Assembly: GCA_003450735.1 (NCBI GenBank)
Contig: DMEZ01000002.1
Coordinates: 36,453-96,378 of the forward strand
Direction of reading: 5' to 3'
Source of the DNA: Elusimicrobiota bacterium
Lineage (GTDB): Bacteria; Elusimicrobiota; Elusimicrobia; UBA1565
DNA length: 59,926 bases
A model generated the notes under the pieces. That model ran no database searches and had not been told where the DNA came from. It worked only from the letters and a program-made list of their open reading frames with translations. Every line of letters starts with the position of its first letter. Position 1 is the first letter of the stretch. The position numbers were made by a program, and so were the translations under genes. Shown here one piece after another: positions 7,462 through 14,662 of this stretch.

Positions 7462-9612
7462 TCATGAAGCCACCCCGAACCGCATCCGCAAGGCGGTGCC
7501 CGGGAACGGCACATCCATCTTATTGAGCGCCTCGCAAAGGACCGCCGCCGCCCTGTCTCGGTGCGCCGAACTCAGCGGCGACAACGTAATACATAACTCC
7601 CCGCCCCTGACCTCAAGGTCAGCCGCACTCTGAAGGGCCGTCGCGACCATGGTCCGCCCCTCTTCATCTGCGCGCGCGTAGTGAGGCCGCAGTACGGCCA
7701 GGAGGTCGCTTTCCGCCTGGTAGGCCACCATCTTGATACAGTTGGTCAGGTGTTTGCGCTCTCGCGAAAGCCGCACCAGCGGCTCGCCGCCCAACTTGGC
7801 CACGGGCACCCGAACCGGGATCTGCTCCCGCCGCTGTTCGATGAGCGCGATCCGGGCTTCGATCTCGCGGATGCGCTGACCGGTCTTGCCGTGCGCGATC
7901 TTGAAGCCCCGCATCGTCGGCCGCTCGCCCTCCTCGTTGGCCGCGGCGGCCTCGCCGTAAAGCGTGTGCGCCTCGCGAAGTTCCGCCCGCGCCGCGACCA
8001 ACTCCTTGTCGGTCTTGCGTCGCTCGGGATTGGGGACCGTCTGCTCCGGTGCCATGGGCTCGGCCGCGTAGTCCACCAAGGCATCGAGCGCGAACTCTTG
8101 GCGGAGGTATTTGAAGAAGTTCTCCTGCCGCCACCGTTCGAACATCCGGTGCGCCAGCACGGCAGCCGACAGGTCTCGCCGGCTCGTCACGACCGGCGTC
8201 TGGTGCCCATCCGCGCTCAGCCGCGTGATCTGACGAAGGCGCAGTCCATTCAGAAGCCGGACGTTCCGGTCGTTGAGCTCGTAGCGGACCCTCCGCCCGT
8301 CGACGGTGGCGACGCAGGACGCGAACCGCGACGGCGGCAGCCGCTTCCAGCGGCCCTTGCGATAGGTCAGGACGTCGAAGCCGGTCTCGATGAGCTGCTT
8401 GAAAAGCTTCGGGCTCCAGCCTCCGCGGTCGAAGACCATCGTGATCCGGCGACTCGGACCCACCAGTCTGCGAATCTCGGCGGTCAGCGCCGGCAGCATC
8501 TTCGCGAGCCCCGCGTTCAGCTCCGCCGTCACCACGAACAGTGGGTCGCCGTGCTTGTCGTTGACCCAGTAGTCCGTCGTCGCGGGCAGCGCCAGTCGCA
8601 TCCGGGTGACGTGCGCCTTGGACAGCCGCCGGCCGCCATGGTAGACCCGCACGTGCCCGTCCGCATACAGAAACCCGAGCGCACGGCCTCGGCTGGCGAC
8701 TCGGCGCTCCGCGAGTTTGCGTCCGAACGCCTCGGCTTGGCCCGCAAAGGCCAGGCGGCTCAGCTTGCGCCGCAGCGTCTTCACCTCTGGCGCGCGGTCC
8801 AGACCCAGCACTCGGCCCAGGTCCACGGGCGCGCGCTCCTTGAGCTCCTCCGGCCGCTTGATCCTCAGAAGCGCCATCAGCAGCAGGGCCATCACCGTCG
8901 TCCTCAGCCCGTAGAACGCCGGGGCGATGTGGCCATAGACCTCGTCGGCGACCGAAAGGACGCCGCTTTGCACCAACGCCGGCACGGCCAGCAAGACCCC
9001 GGCGTGAGGGATGCGCCGGCCGGGCGCGAAGATGGGCTCCGCGTCGTCGAGCTTCCCCATGCGGGCCAGGATGCGATCGAACACGCGGGCTCCGGGATCG
9101 AGATCGAGGCCGTGCACGACGCCGGCGGGTTCGCTCGCCTCTTTAACGGCAGCCGGCTCCTCGGCCGTCCAGCGTCCCGCGGTGCTCTTGCTCACGCCGA
9201 GCCTCTGAGCGATGCCTCTCACGCTCAACCCCTGCGCCCCGAGCGTTTTGGCCATGCCCGTCCACGCGCTCGGCGCGAAGCGAGTCCCGCGGGGCCGTCC
9301 CGCCTCGCGGCCCAGCGCGCTCATCCCCCCGGCCTCGAAGCGTCGCTCACGCCGGCGAAGCGTCCTTGTCGAGCAAGCGAACACCCGGGCCACATCGCTC
9401 TGGTCCGCGTAACCGCACCGCACCAAGCTCACCATCGCGTGCGCCTCAGCCATCCGATCCCCATCCGTCCAGTGATACGCGGGCAGTACGGCGATGTAGA
9501 CCGCGCGCAGGATACCGTCCTTCTTCAGCGTGCAGCGCCCGTTGATTGGGATCGCGCCGAAGGCAGCGGGGGTGGTCAGCGACAGCTCGGGGTGAGGGTT
9601 CGCGGGCTTCAT
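7462..9612 (-). CDS. DDE-type transposase, IS4-like fold
   Basis: 716-residue protein. N-terminal HTH region (about 55-150) with two helix-turn-helix patterns (QSDVARVFACSTRTLRRRER; VRGIAQRLGVSKSTAGRW) for end binding. The catalytic domain shows candidate DDE residues: D318 in LYADGH, D395 in MVFDRGGWS and E497 in RWRQENFFKYLRQEF, the last matching the R-x-x-E-x-x-F-K signature of IS4-type enzymes. The C-terminal ~200 residues are a charged helical region (coiled coil around 550-620). Long open frames on the opposite strand are GC-driven shadows. The gene appears intact, so the element may still be active. Confidence 0.88.
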   Translation of the reverse strand: MKPANPHPELSLTTPAAFGAIPINGRCTLKKDGILRAVYIAVLPAYHWTDGDRMAEAHAMVSLVRCGYADQSDVARVFACSTRTLRRRERRFEAGGMSALGREAGRPRGTRFAPSAWTGMAKTLGAQGLSVRGIAQRLGVSKSTAGRWTAEEPAAVKEASEPAGVVHGLDLDPGARVFDRILARMGKLDDAEPIFAPGRRIPHAGVLLAVPALVQSGVLSVADEVYGHIAPAFYGLRTTVMALLLMALLRIKRPEELKERAPVDLGRVLGLDRAPEVKTLRRKLSRLAFAGQAEAFGRKLAERRVASRGRALGFLYADGHVRVYHGGRRLSKAHVTRMRLALPATTDYWVNDKHGDPLFVVTAELNAGLAKMLPALTAEIRRLVGPSRRITMVFDRGGWSPKLFKQLIETGFDVLTYRKGRWKRLPPSRFASCVATVDGRRVRYELNDRNVRLLNGLRLRQITRLSADGHQTPVVTSRRDLSAAVLAHRMFERWRQENFFKYLRQEFALDALVDYAAEPMAPEQTVPNPERRKTDKELVAARAELREAHTLYGEAAAANEEGERPTMRGFKIAHGKTGQRIREIEARIALIEQRREQIPVRVPVAKLGGEPLVRLSRERKHLTNCIKMVAYQAESDLLAVLRPHYARADEEGRTMVATALQSAADLEVRGGELCITLSPLSSAHRDRAAAVLCEALNKMDVPFPGTALRMRFGVAS

Positions 9613-9791
9613 CCCGCAATGCTACCAGCCGCCAACCAACCAAGAAAGCGGACACATTGCTGGGACAGTCCAGAACGGCCTCCTGGGCCTGTCCTCCCGT
9701 CGGGGTGGTGCGCTGGTTTGATGAAAAAGCGGACATATTATTTGGGACACCAGGGGGGTATGTCCCCTGGGGTCTACGACGGAGCGGCTAC

Positions 9792-9816
9792 GCTATGTCA
9801 GGAGGTCTGGAATCGT
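9792..9816. repeat. Right 25-bp terminal inverted repeat of the IS
   Basis: Exact reverse complement of 7400-7424, 25 of 25 positions, flanking the transposase gene on its upstream side. Confidence 0.8.
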
Positions 9817-9913
9817 ACCGCGCGCAGGGGCCTTCCCTTCGCAAGCATGGATAGGTCTCGGGCAAGGAGGGCAAATTCAGGAAGTTCAGGCACAATGTGT
9901 CCTCATGCCCAGG

Positions 9914-10855
9914 CTAGAAAGACACCGCTTGCGCTCGAAGCCGCTCCATCAACTCCTTGAACGTCGGCCCCGGCGCGAGGAGCAAGGTCGACATGGACTC
10001 GTATTCCTTCTCGAAGAGCGCGTAGGCCTTCTCGTCGGAGAGCGTGAAAGCGTCGCGCGTTTCGAATTCCGCCGCGTCCTTCCCGCGAAGTTTCTCCAAC
10101 TTGTAAGCCGCATACTCCGGCGTCCCGATGAACTTCTTGACCCTCTCGACCTCGAGCAGCCGATAGAGGTCGTAGTAGTGGCGCAGGAATTGCCGAGGCC
10201 GGTCCTTCTCAGGGTCGTGACGGTCGCGCTGCTGCCGGAAGCGCCGGCAGATCGTCTGGAGCTTGTCGACGAAGGTATATTCCGGGTTGAAGCACTTGAT
10301 GCCCCTCGCGCGATTATCCGTCACATCCGCCTTCGCTTGAAGCGCGCGCTCCAGCGCCCAGCTCGTCATGTCCAACGGCTCGTTCGGCGCGGTCTTGGCA
10401 AACCCCGCTTCCAAGAGGACGTCCGCCTTTAGGCCCGGCATGGCGGCGAAATGGGAGGCGTACTTCAGGCTGATCCCGCCGTTCTGGGCCTTCTCGTCAT
10501 CGTACGCCCGATTCCTCTCCACCGTAATGCCCGGAATCGCGATCTTGGCGGCCAGATCGTCATAGAACTTGAACCGCGCCGCGACATGGGCGGGCTTGTC
10601 GCCGGTGAGGTTCAGGCCTTTGGGCGACTCGAACCGGATATCGATGTCTTCCGAGAAGCGGTCGATGCAGCGCCAGCCCTTGGAGAGCGAAGTTCCGCCC
10701 TTCATCTCAAAATCGAAGCCCGCCTGCTTCAAGCCCCACAGGCAATGCATGACCCAGTAATCCTTCTCGACCACCAAAGGCAGGAGCTTGAGCTCGGCGG
10801 CCAGGGTCTCAAAAAGCGTCTTGGCTTGGGGCAGCTCGTGGACGAACTTAGGCAT
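9914..10855 (-). CDS. AbiEii-type nucleotidyltransferase toxin
   Basis: 313 residues, toxin half of a type IV (AbiE) toxin-antitoxin pair. The nucleotidyltransferase signature is clear: KGGTSLSKGW at 52-61 followed by SEDIDIRF at 68-75 (the G-S-x(n)-D-x-D motif binding NTP and Mg). AbiEii enzymes transfer nucleotides to tRNA or similar targets and cause growth arrest, often in phage defence. The ATG at 10855 lies inside the end of the antitoxin gene (8-bp overlap), replacing a longer in-frame start at 10894. The C-terminus is complete. Confidence 0.9.
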   Translation of the reverse strand: MPKFVHELPQAKTLFETLAAELKLLPLVVEKDYWVMHCLWGLKQAGFDFEMKGGTSLSKGWRCIDRFSEDIDIRFESPKGLNLTGDKPAHVAARFKFYDDLAAKIAIPGITVERNRAYDDEKAQNGGISLKYASHFAAMPGLKADVLLEAGFAKTAPNEPLDMTSWALERALQAKADVTDNRARGIKCFNPEYTFVDKLQTICRRFRQQRDRHDPEKDRPRQFLRHYYDLYRLLEVERVKKFIGTPEYAAYKLEKLRGKDAAEFETRDAFTLSDEKAYALFEKEYESMSTLLLAPGPTFKELMERLRAQAVSF

Positions 10856-11420
10856 ACGCTTCCTGCAGGGCCGCTTTCGCGGCCGGACGCCCATAGCGCG
10901 TCACACAATCTCGCACCCCTTCCCGGTCGAACTCCGCAAGGCGCGTTCTCAGGTTGCGAAGCACCAGCGTCGTGTCATCCGGCAGGTTCTTCAGATTATT
11001 GAGCAGGTCGACCAATAGGTACTCCTTGGAGAGCTTATGCGGATAGGCCGGGACCACCCGGAACCGGAAACGCTTCCCGCCAAGCGTGAACTCCCCCACT
11101 CGCTTGTGGTTGTAGACCACATAGCTGTTGTAGACCTGGGTCAGCCCGAAGCCAAGCTGGGTGAAGTGGTTGTATGAGGTCAGCAGGAAGTCGTCGGTCT
11201 TGAGGAAGGCCCGCACCAACTCTCTATCCTCCGGCGGCGCGGCCCCGAAGGGGTTCTTCCGGGGGCGATAATAGAGGCCCCCCGCCAATTTGCGCACCTC
11301 GCCCCTGTCCACCAGCGTTTTCAGATCGCGGTCCACGGCCAGGGAGGAGCCCTCAAGGTCCTGGCGGCGGTAGACATGGCCCGGGCGCATGGCATGCTTG
11401 AGTTTCTCTGCATTCTTCAT
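10848..11420 (-). CDS. AbiEi-type antitoxin / DUF6088-like transcriptional regulator
   Basis: 190 residues. The N-terminal winged HTH (residues 15-50; RRQDLEGSSLAVDRDLKTLV then a GGLYYRP wing) fits AbiEi antitoxins, which repress their own promoter and neutralise the toxin. The middle contains the conserved LTSYNHFTQLGFGLTQVYN block. It precedes the toxin with an 8-bp overlap. A consensus-like promoter lies directly upstream and a GGGG stretch precedes the ATG, leaving only an ~11-nt leader, so initiation and repression are closely linked. A phage-defence role is inferred from family knowledge. Confidence 0.87.
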   Translation of the reverse strand: MKNAEKLKHAMRPGHVYRRQDLEGSSLAVDRDLKTLVDRGEVRKLAGGLYYRPRKNPFGAAPPEDRELVRAFLKTDDFLLTSYNHFTQLGFGLTQVYNSYVVYNHKRVGEFTLGGKRFRFRVVPAYPHKLSKEYLLVDLLNNLKNLPDDTTLVLRNLRTRLAEFDREGVRDCVTRYGRPAAKAALQEAYA

Positions 11421-11437
11421 GGCTTATCCCCATGAAT

Positions 11438-11466
11438 AGTATAACAGACGGCCGGACAAAATGCAA
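11438..11466 (-). promoter_or_regulatory. Promoter of the AbiE pair
   Basis: On the minus strand: TTGCAT (11461-11466), 17-bp spacer, TATACT (11438-11443). AT-rich DNA upstream (11467-11510) may act as an UP element. Confidence 0.7.
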
Positions 11467-11537
11467 GTCTTTTTTATAAAATTTCATGCATTTCGTTCAG
11501 CGTATTCCGATGTTCATTTCTATTGAACATGCGATTT

Positions 11538-12006
11538 TCATGGAACACGGCGCGCGTCATCGTAGGGCACACCTCCAGCGCGCTTCTCCTGCTTCAGGTA
11601 GTCTATGGCCATCCCATCGATCCTCTTCCAGATGTAGGACCCGAAGCGCACCGGCTTGAGCGCCCCGCCCCGGTCCCGATACCTGAGGTTGTACGAGCCC
11701 ACCTTCTCGTACAGCACCGGGATCGCGGCCGAGAGCAGGCCCTCGCCGTGGCGCTCCAGGTGCGGCCGGAACACTCTGCGCCGCAGCCGCCACATCACAT
11801 TTGGCGGGAGGCAGCCGAAGCGCCAGACCGGGAGGCGGCTCTTTCATGGGCTGGAGCGGATAGGCCGCCGGGAGCAGGAACCGGGTCTCGGTCCGCAGGC
11901 TCTGCACCATGACAGACTCGCCCCGAAGCTCGAGGAACCGGACCGGATCGCCGGTCGCGGTCAGGTAGTCCGCCCCCGCCTTCAAGGCCCTTAGCCGTCG
12001 TTCCAT
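11538..12006 (-). pseudogene. Frameshifted sigma-70 region-2-like gene
   Basis: The first ~68 codons from the ATG at 12006 (MERRLRALKAGADYL...) are in one frame; near 11800 the coding signal moves to another frame that ends at 11538. The second part resembles sigma-70 region 2: an E/D-x-LLSAAIPVLYEKV helix followed by the core-binding/melting pattern FGSYIWKRIDGMAIDYLKQE. No region 4 follows. Restoring the frame would give about 155 residues. Either a decayed or phage-type sigma gene, or a sequence error. It begins 3 bp after the stop of a small acidic ORF (12010), as in a two-gene operon. Confidence 0.5.
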
Positions 12007-12009
12007 GGC

Positions 12010-12297
12010 CTAGTGGTATTGTTCGTGTTCCCCGGGGGAGGGGTGGTCGGGATTGGAACAGGGCGCTTCAGAGGCGGTGGTATCGGCCTTTCGTGCGACC
12101 CCAGTCTCCGTTACCGCCCGTTCGCCGTTGCGCACGCGAACGAAGTCGATATCGAACTCAAGCGAAAATGCCGGGAAATAATAATCATTTCCTTGCGGCT
12201 CCACGGGGTCGACCTCAGGAACCGAAGTCTTGGGGCTTTCGTGGTGCCCGCCAGTTTCTTCGTACCATAAACCGCTGTTCGGCGTATTTAAACGCAA
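12010..12297 (-). CDS. Hypothetical small acidic protein, probable TTG start
   Basis: About 95 residues, unnamed. The body is acidic and beta-prone (FSLEFDIDFVRVRNGERAV) with a Ser/Pro/Thr-rich tail. No ATG is available after the hairpin at 12301-12330, and TTG at 12297 with GGTGG just upstream is the best guess. The only support is its position: 3 bp in front of the sigma-like gene and in the same direction. Treat as tentative. Confidence 0.35.
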   Translation of the reverse strand: MRLNTPNSGLWYEETGGHHESPKTSVPEVDPVEPQGNDYYFPAFSLEFDIDFVRVRNGERAVTETGVARKADTTASEAPCSNPDHPSPGEHEQYH

Positions 12298-12300
12298 CAA

Positions 12301-12334
12301 AACCACCGCTGACGCATTAAAGCGGTGGTTTTTT
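12301..12334. terminator. Bidirectional intrinsic terminator hairpin
   Basis: Perfect 10-bp stem AACCACCGCT / AGCGGTGGTT with a 10-nt loop; on the plus strand TTTT follows, on the minus strand TTGTT. No gene clearly ends into it in either direction, so it may be left over from a lost gene. Confidence 0.65.
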
Positions 12335-12454
12335 GCTCCCGTCGGTGTCTTTCGCGCGCCGACTTCCTGTTTGTGTTCGCCTCGCCGACTTCGCGCCGCA
12401 CTCGAGAACTCGATAGGGCAGCTGAGTTTGATCGCGAACTTCAACACGGGGTTC

Positions 12455-12565
12455 TCATCGTGCCTCCCATTTGCCTTCACGAAGGTTCCAGCACTTGGCG
12501 CAGAAGTAGTCATCCCCATCAGCCAGAACGCAGGCTTTTCGTTTTTCGCACACGTCGCAAAGCAA
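12455..12565 (-). CDS. Possible 36-residue zinc-ribbon microprotein
   Basis: Minus-strand frame with a compact four-cysteine pattern: LCDVCEKRKACVL, then YFCAKCWNL, so C-x2-C and C-x2-C separated by about 16 residues with basic and aromatic neighbours. That is what a small zinc ribbon looks like and is unlikely in random GC-rich sequence. The start is uncertain (TTG at 12565); the frame is open further upstream without an ATG, so this may be the C-terminal relic of a larger gene. The rest of 12335-12627 holds no other supported gene. Confidence 0.35.
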   Translation of the reverse strand: MLCDVCEKRKACVLADGDDYFCAKCWNLREGKWEAR

Positions 12566-12627
12566 CGGGCAAGACTTCCCAGCCTCTTCATCTTGACATC
12601 TTCGCGCCCAGGGGCTACCCTCTACGC

Positions 12628-14226
12628 ATGCTGGCCCTTCCCCTCCTAGCGATCGTCTTGGCCGGTAACGCTGGCGCCATAGAACTCAAGTTTCCCTCCA
12701 CGCTGCTGAAAGTCGAGGACTTCTGCGAAGCGCGAGCCTTCATGCCCGCGATGGACCGGGTGCTCCATTGGTGCGAGAACGCGCTCACGATCACCGACCT
12801 GGCCTCCGGCAAGGAGCTCAAGCGCTTCGAGGTGCCAAGGTCTTACTTTCGCGCGCACGTCCTGGCGTCGCCCGACGGCTCAAGGCTCGCGGTCGCCGCG
12901 ACGCCGAAGGACGACCAGCGCGTTTGGGACCTTTACGTCTTCGACGCCGAGTCCGGCGCCGCGCTGTCGACGGAGTTTAAATTCGCCAAGACGGACGGCT
13001 CCCGCCCCGAAGAGGTCGAGAAGCTGCTCAAGAAGGTGCGGAAATCCGCCTCGGAACTCCGGGAAGCCAAGAGTTTCGCCATCTTCGCGGACAGCCACGA
13101 CCCCGACACGTTCAAGAAGCCCTTCGACGCACCCAACGGCCTCTCGATCCGCTGGACGGCTGAAGCGGGCTGCGACGTGACGGCCAGCCTGGGCGCTCAG
13201 GTGCTCCGGTCCTCACGGCTCGAGAAATTCCGGAAGGAACCGAACAACGTCAAGACGGAAGAAGACATGATCGCGATGGTCGAGGCCGCGAATGCGAGGC
13301 ACAAGCACGAGCGCGCCCGCAACGCCTGCGACGGCCTCATCGCGAGCCAGGACGGGCGCCGCCTCGTGTTCGGCCAGTTGGCCTACGCCACCGAAGTGGA
13401 CGAAAAGGCGCTCCAGCACGTCGCGGACACGCAACGCGCCGAGGACCACGTCACGAAGGGCCTGGACTGGATGAGACTGCGCTCTCCCGCCAGAGCGCTC
13501 AAGGATTTTGAGAAGGCTGTCTCCCTCAACCCGCGCCTCGGCGAAGCTCATATGTACCTCGGCCTGACCCATCTCAAGCTCGAGCACGCCCGCGAGGCCG
13601 CCGCCGCGCTCAAGGAGGCTTCCGCCCTCATGGACAAGAGCTACGCGAAGGACATCGCGGAGGTCCAGGCCCGTGCCGAGGCGCTCGCCGGCGTCCAAGA
13701 CGCGCTCAAGAGCGACCAAAATGACACTGCCGCCCTCCGGCACCGGATACTGTTTCGAATCTCGAACGAGGACTTCGCCGGCTGTTCGGTCGACTACAGG
13801 GCGGCCAAGAAGCTCAAGGCGAAGCTCACCCCTATCGAGGAGGAGGCGGGCACGAACTGCGTGACGGAGGCGACTCGCCAAGCCGAGGCCGAGATGCGCG
13901 CCGCGCAGGAGGCCGCCGACGCGGGGGCCCGGGAATCGCTCCGAAAGGCGAGCCAATACCGCAGTTCATCGTGGTGGTCGAGCGTCGATCTGGCCGGGAT
14001 GGCGCGCACGATCAACGCGGGCACAAACCAGGTCGGCAACTCCGCCTCGGGCGGCTCGTCGGCATCGGGGAACTATCGCCCCTCGGGCTCCGCTTCCGCC
14101 TCTTCCTACAGCGGCGGATCCGGTGGGACCCCCGGGGCGTCCTCGGCGGCGCGGGACCAGGCGCTCGTCAATCAGCGCGTCGAGAAGAAGCTCTGGGACA
14201 TGAACAATCCCAGCAACCGGCGCTGA
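12628..14226 (+). CDS. Secreted propeller/TPR protein with Ser-Gly-rich tail
   Basis: 532 residues. A signal peptide (MLALPLLAIVLAGNAGA) gives the start at 12628; the longer open frame upstream is rejected. Residues 20-130 resemble WD40/YncE-type beta-blades (ITDLASGKELKRFEV; LASPDGSRLAVAAT; LYVFDAESGAAL). From about 275 there are TPR-like helices (AHMYLGLTHLKLEHAREAAAALKEA). The last ~90 residues are low-complexity Ser/Gly/Ala, as in surface or cell-wall-facing proteins. It is followed by a strong hairpin. Function unknown; a periplasmic or outer-membrane scaffold is likely. Confidence 0.75.
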   Translation: MLALPLLAIVLAGNAGAIELKFPSTLLKVEDFCEARAFMPAMDRVLHWCENALTITDLASGKELKRFEVPRSYFRAHVLASPDGSRLAVAATPKDDQRVWDLYVFDAESGAALSTEFKFAKTDGSRPEEVEKLLKKVRKSASELREAKSFAIFADSHDPDTFKKPFDAPNGLSIRWTAEAGCDVTASLGAQVLRSSRLEKFRKEPNNVKTEEDMIAMVEAANARHKHERARNACDGLIASQDGRRLVFGQLAYATEVDEKALQHVADTQRAEDHVTKGLDWMRLRSPARALKDFEKAVSLNPRLGEAHMYLGLTHLKLEHAREAAAALKEASALMDKSYAKDIAEVQARAEALAGVQDALKSDQNDTAALRHRILFRISNEDFAGCSVDYRAAKKLKAKLTPIEEEAGTNCVTEATRQAEAEMRAAQEAADAGARESLRKASQYRSSSWWSSVDLAGMARTINAGTNQVGNSASGGSSASGNYRPSGSASASSYSGGSGGTPGASSAARDQALVNQRVEKKLWDMNNPSNRR

Positions 14227-14290
14227 AGCGAGCCTGAATAGGCGTACGTGAGCAGAATCAAGACGCCCTAATAGTGAACCTCGCTCGGAA

Positions 14291-14321
14291 AGTTCTATCT
14301 TTCATGCAGACTGGGCCGCCA
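14291..14321 (+). repeat. 31-bp dispersed repeat, right copy
   Basis: Same orientation as 3344-3374 and 27/31 identical. It lies between the secreted TPR gene and its terminator-like hairpin, at the right edge of the accessory block. Confidence 0.6.
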
Positions 14322-14349
14322 TCATCTTCGGCGGAATACGATCGGAATA

Positions 14350-14381
14350 AAACCGGAAGCGCTGAAAAGCGCTTCCGGTTT
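14350..14381. terminator. Strong hairpin with GAAA tetraloop
   Basis: Perfect 14-bp stem (AAACCGGAAGCGCT and its complement) closed by GAAA. The plus strand has no clear T-run after it; the minus strand continues TTTTATT. Probable terminator of the TPR gene. Confidence 0.7.
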
Positions 14382-14419
14382 CCCATCCCCCCAGCCCCCT
14401 CGCCCGACGAATCAACCGG

Positions 14420-14448
14420 TTGAATCAGACCGACATCCCTGTTATACT
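14420..14448 (+). promoter_or_regulatory. Promoter of rsgA
   Basis: TTGAAT (14420-14425), 17-bp spacer, TATACT (14443-14448). It implies a leader of about 205 nt before rsgA; that leader (14455-14662) holds a short ORF and GC-rich hairpins but no long gene. Confidence 0.7.
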
Positions 14449-14496
14449 TTCGTTTAGCAGGTTTTTCAGCTCATTGCGCGACTCGAAGGAGGAACT

Positions 14497-14550
14497 ATGT
14501 TGGAGACTGCCGCTTCTGCCCTCGTCCTCGCCTTCGGGTCCCCCGCCTAG
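14497..14550 (+). CDS. 17-residue leader ORF upstream of rsgA
   Basis: AAGGAGG followed after 5 bases by ATG, then 17 codons (MLETAASALVLAFGSPA) and TAG. This is the best ribosome site in the neighbourhood, better than that of rsgA. Downstream, GAACCG and CGGTTC segments can pair around the rsgA ribosome site region, so a translation-coupled or attenuation leader is possible. For a gene acting in 30S maturation, control by ribosome availability would make sense; this is inference. Confidence 0.45.
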   Translation: MLETAASALVLAFGSPA

Positions 14551-14662
14551 CTCAGACAGACCTCGTCGTCCGTCTCCGGGTGAACCGAAGGCCGCAGGCA
14601 TCCTTCTAGGCCTCAAGGCCTTTGGGGCCGGTTCGCTCGACCATTTTCGCTAGGAGACCCGC

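Larger units (their letters stand above)
7400..9816 (-). mobile_element. Insertion sequence, ~2.4 kb, single large transposase
   Basis: Bounded by a perfect 25-bp inverted repeat (7400-7424 and 9792-9816). Inside it, a second inverted motif TGTCCGCTTTT occurs at 7437-7447 and, inverted, at 9725-9735, with a near copy at 9644-9654. One transposase gene fills the element. No target-site duplication is evident next to the outer repeats, so the exact tips could be the inner TGTCCGCTTTT motifs instead, with the 25-bp repeat belonging to an older element. Confidence 0.75.

Noticed and set aside
7239..7514. 91-codon minus-strand frame at the left IS edge
   Set aside because: Crosses the IS boundary and has no start site or motif; the C-x2-C seen nearby is in another frame.
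7681..9960. Plus-strand open frame of 759 codons opposite the transposase
   Set aside because: No domain pattern; the opposite frame has DDE motifs. High GC makes long antisense frames common.
12013..12270. Plus-strand frame ending before the 12301 hairpin
   Set aside because: No ribosome site and Gly-rich shadow composition, though a terminator follows.
14420..14653. 77-codon frame in the rsgA leader
   Set aside because: Low-complexity Pro/Ser/Arg, overlaps promoter and the short ORF; no ribosome site.
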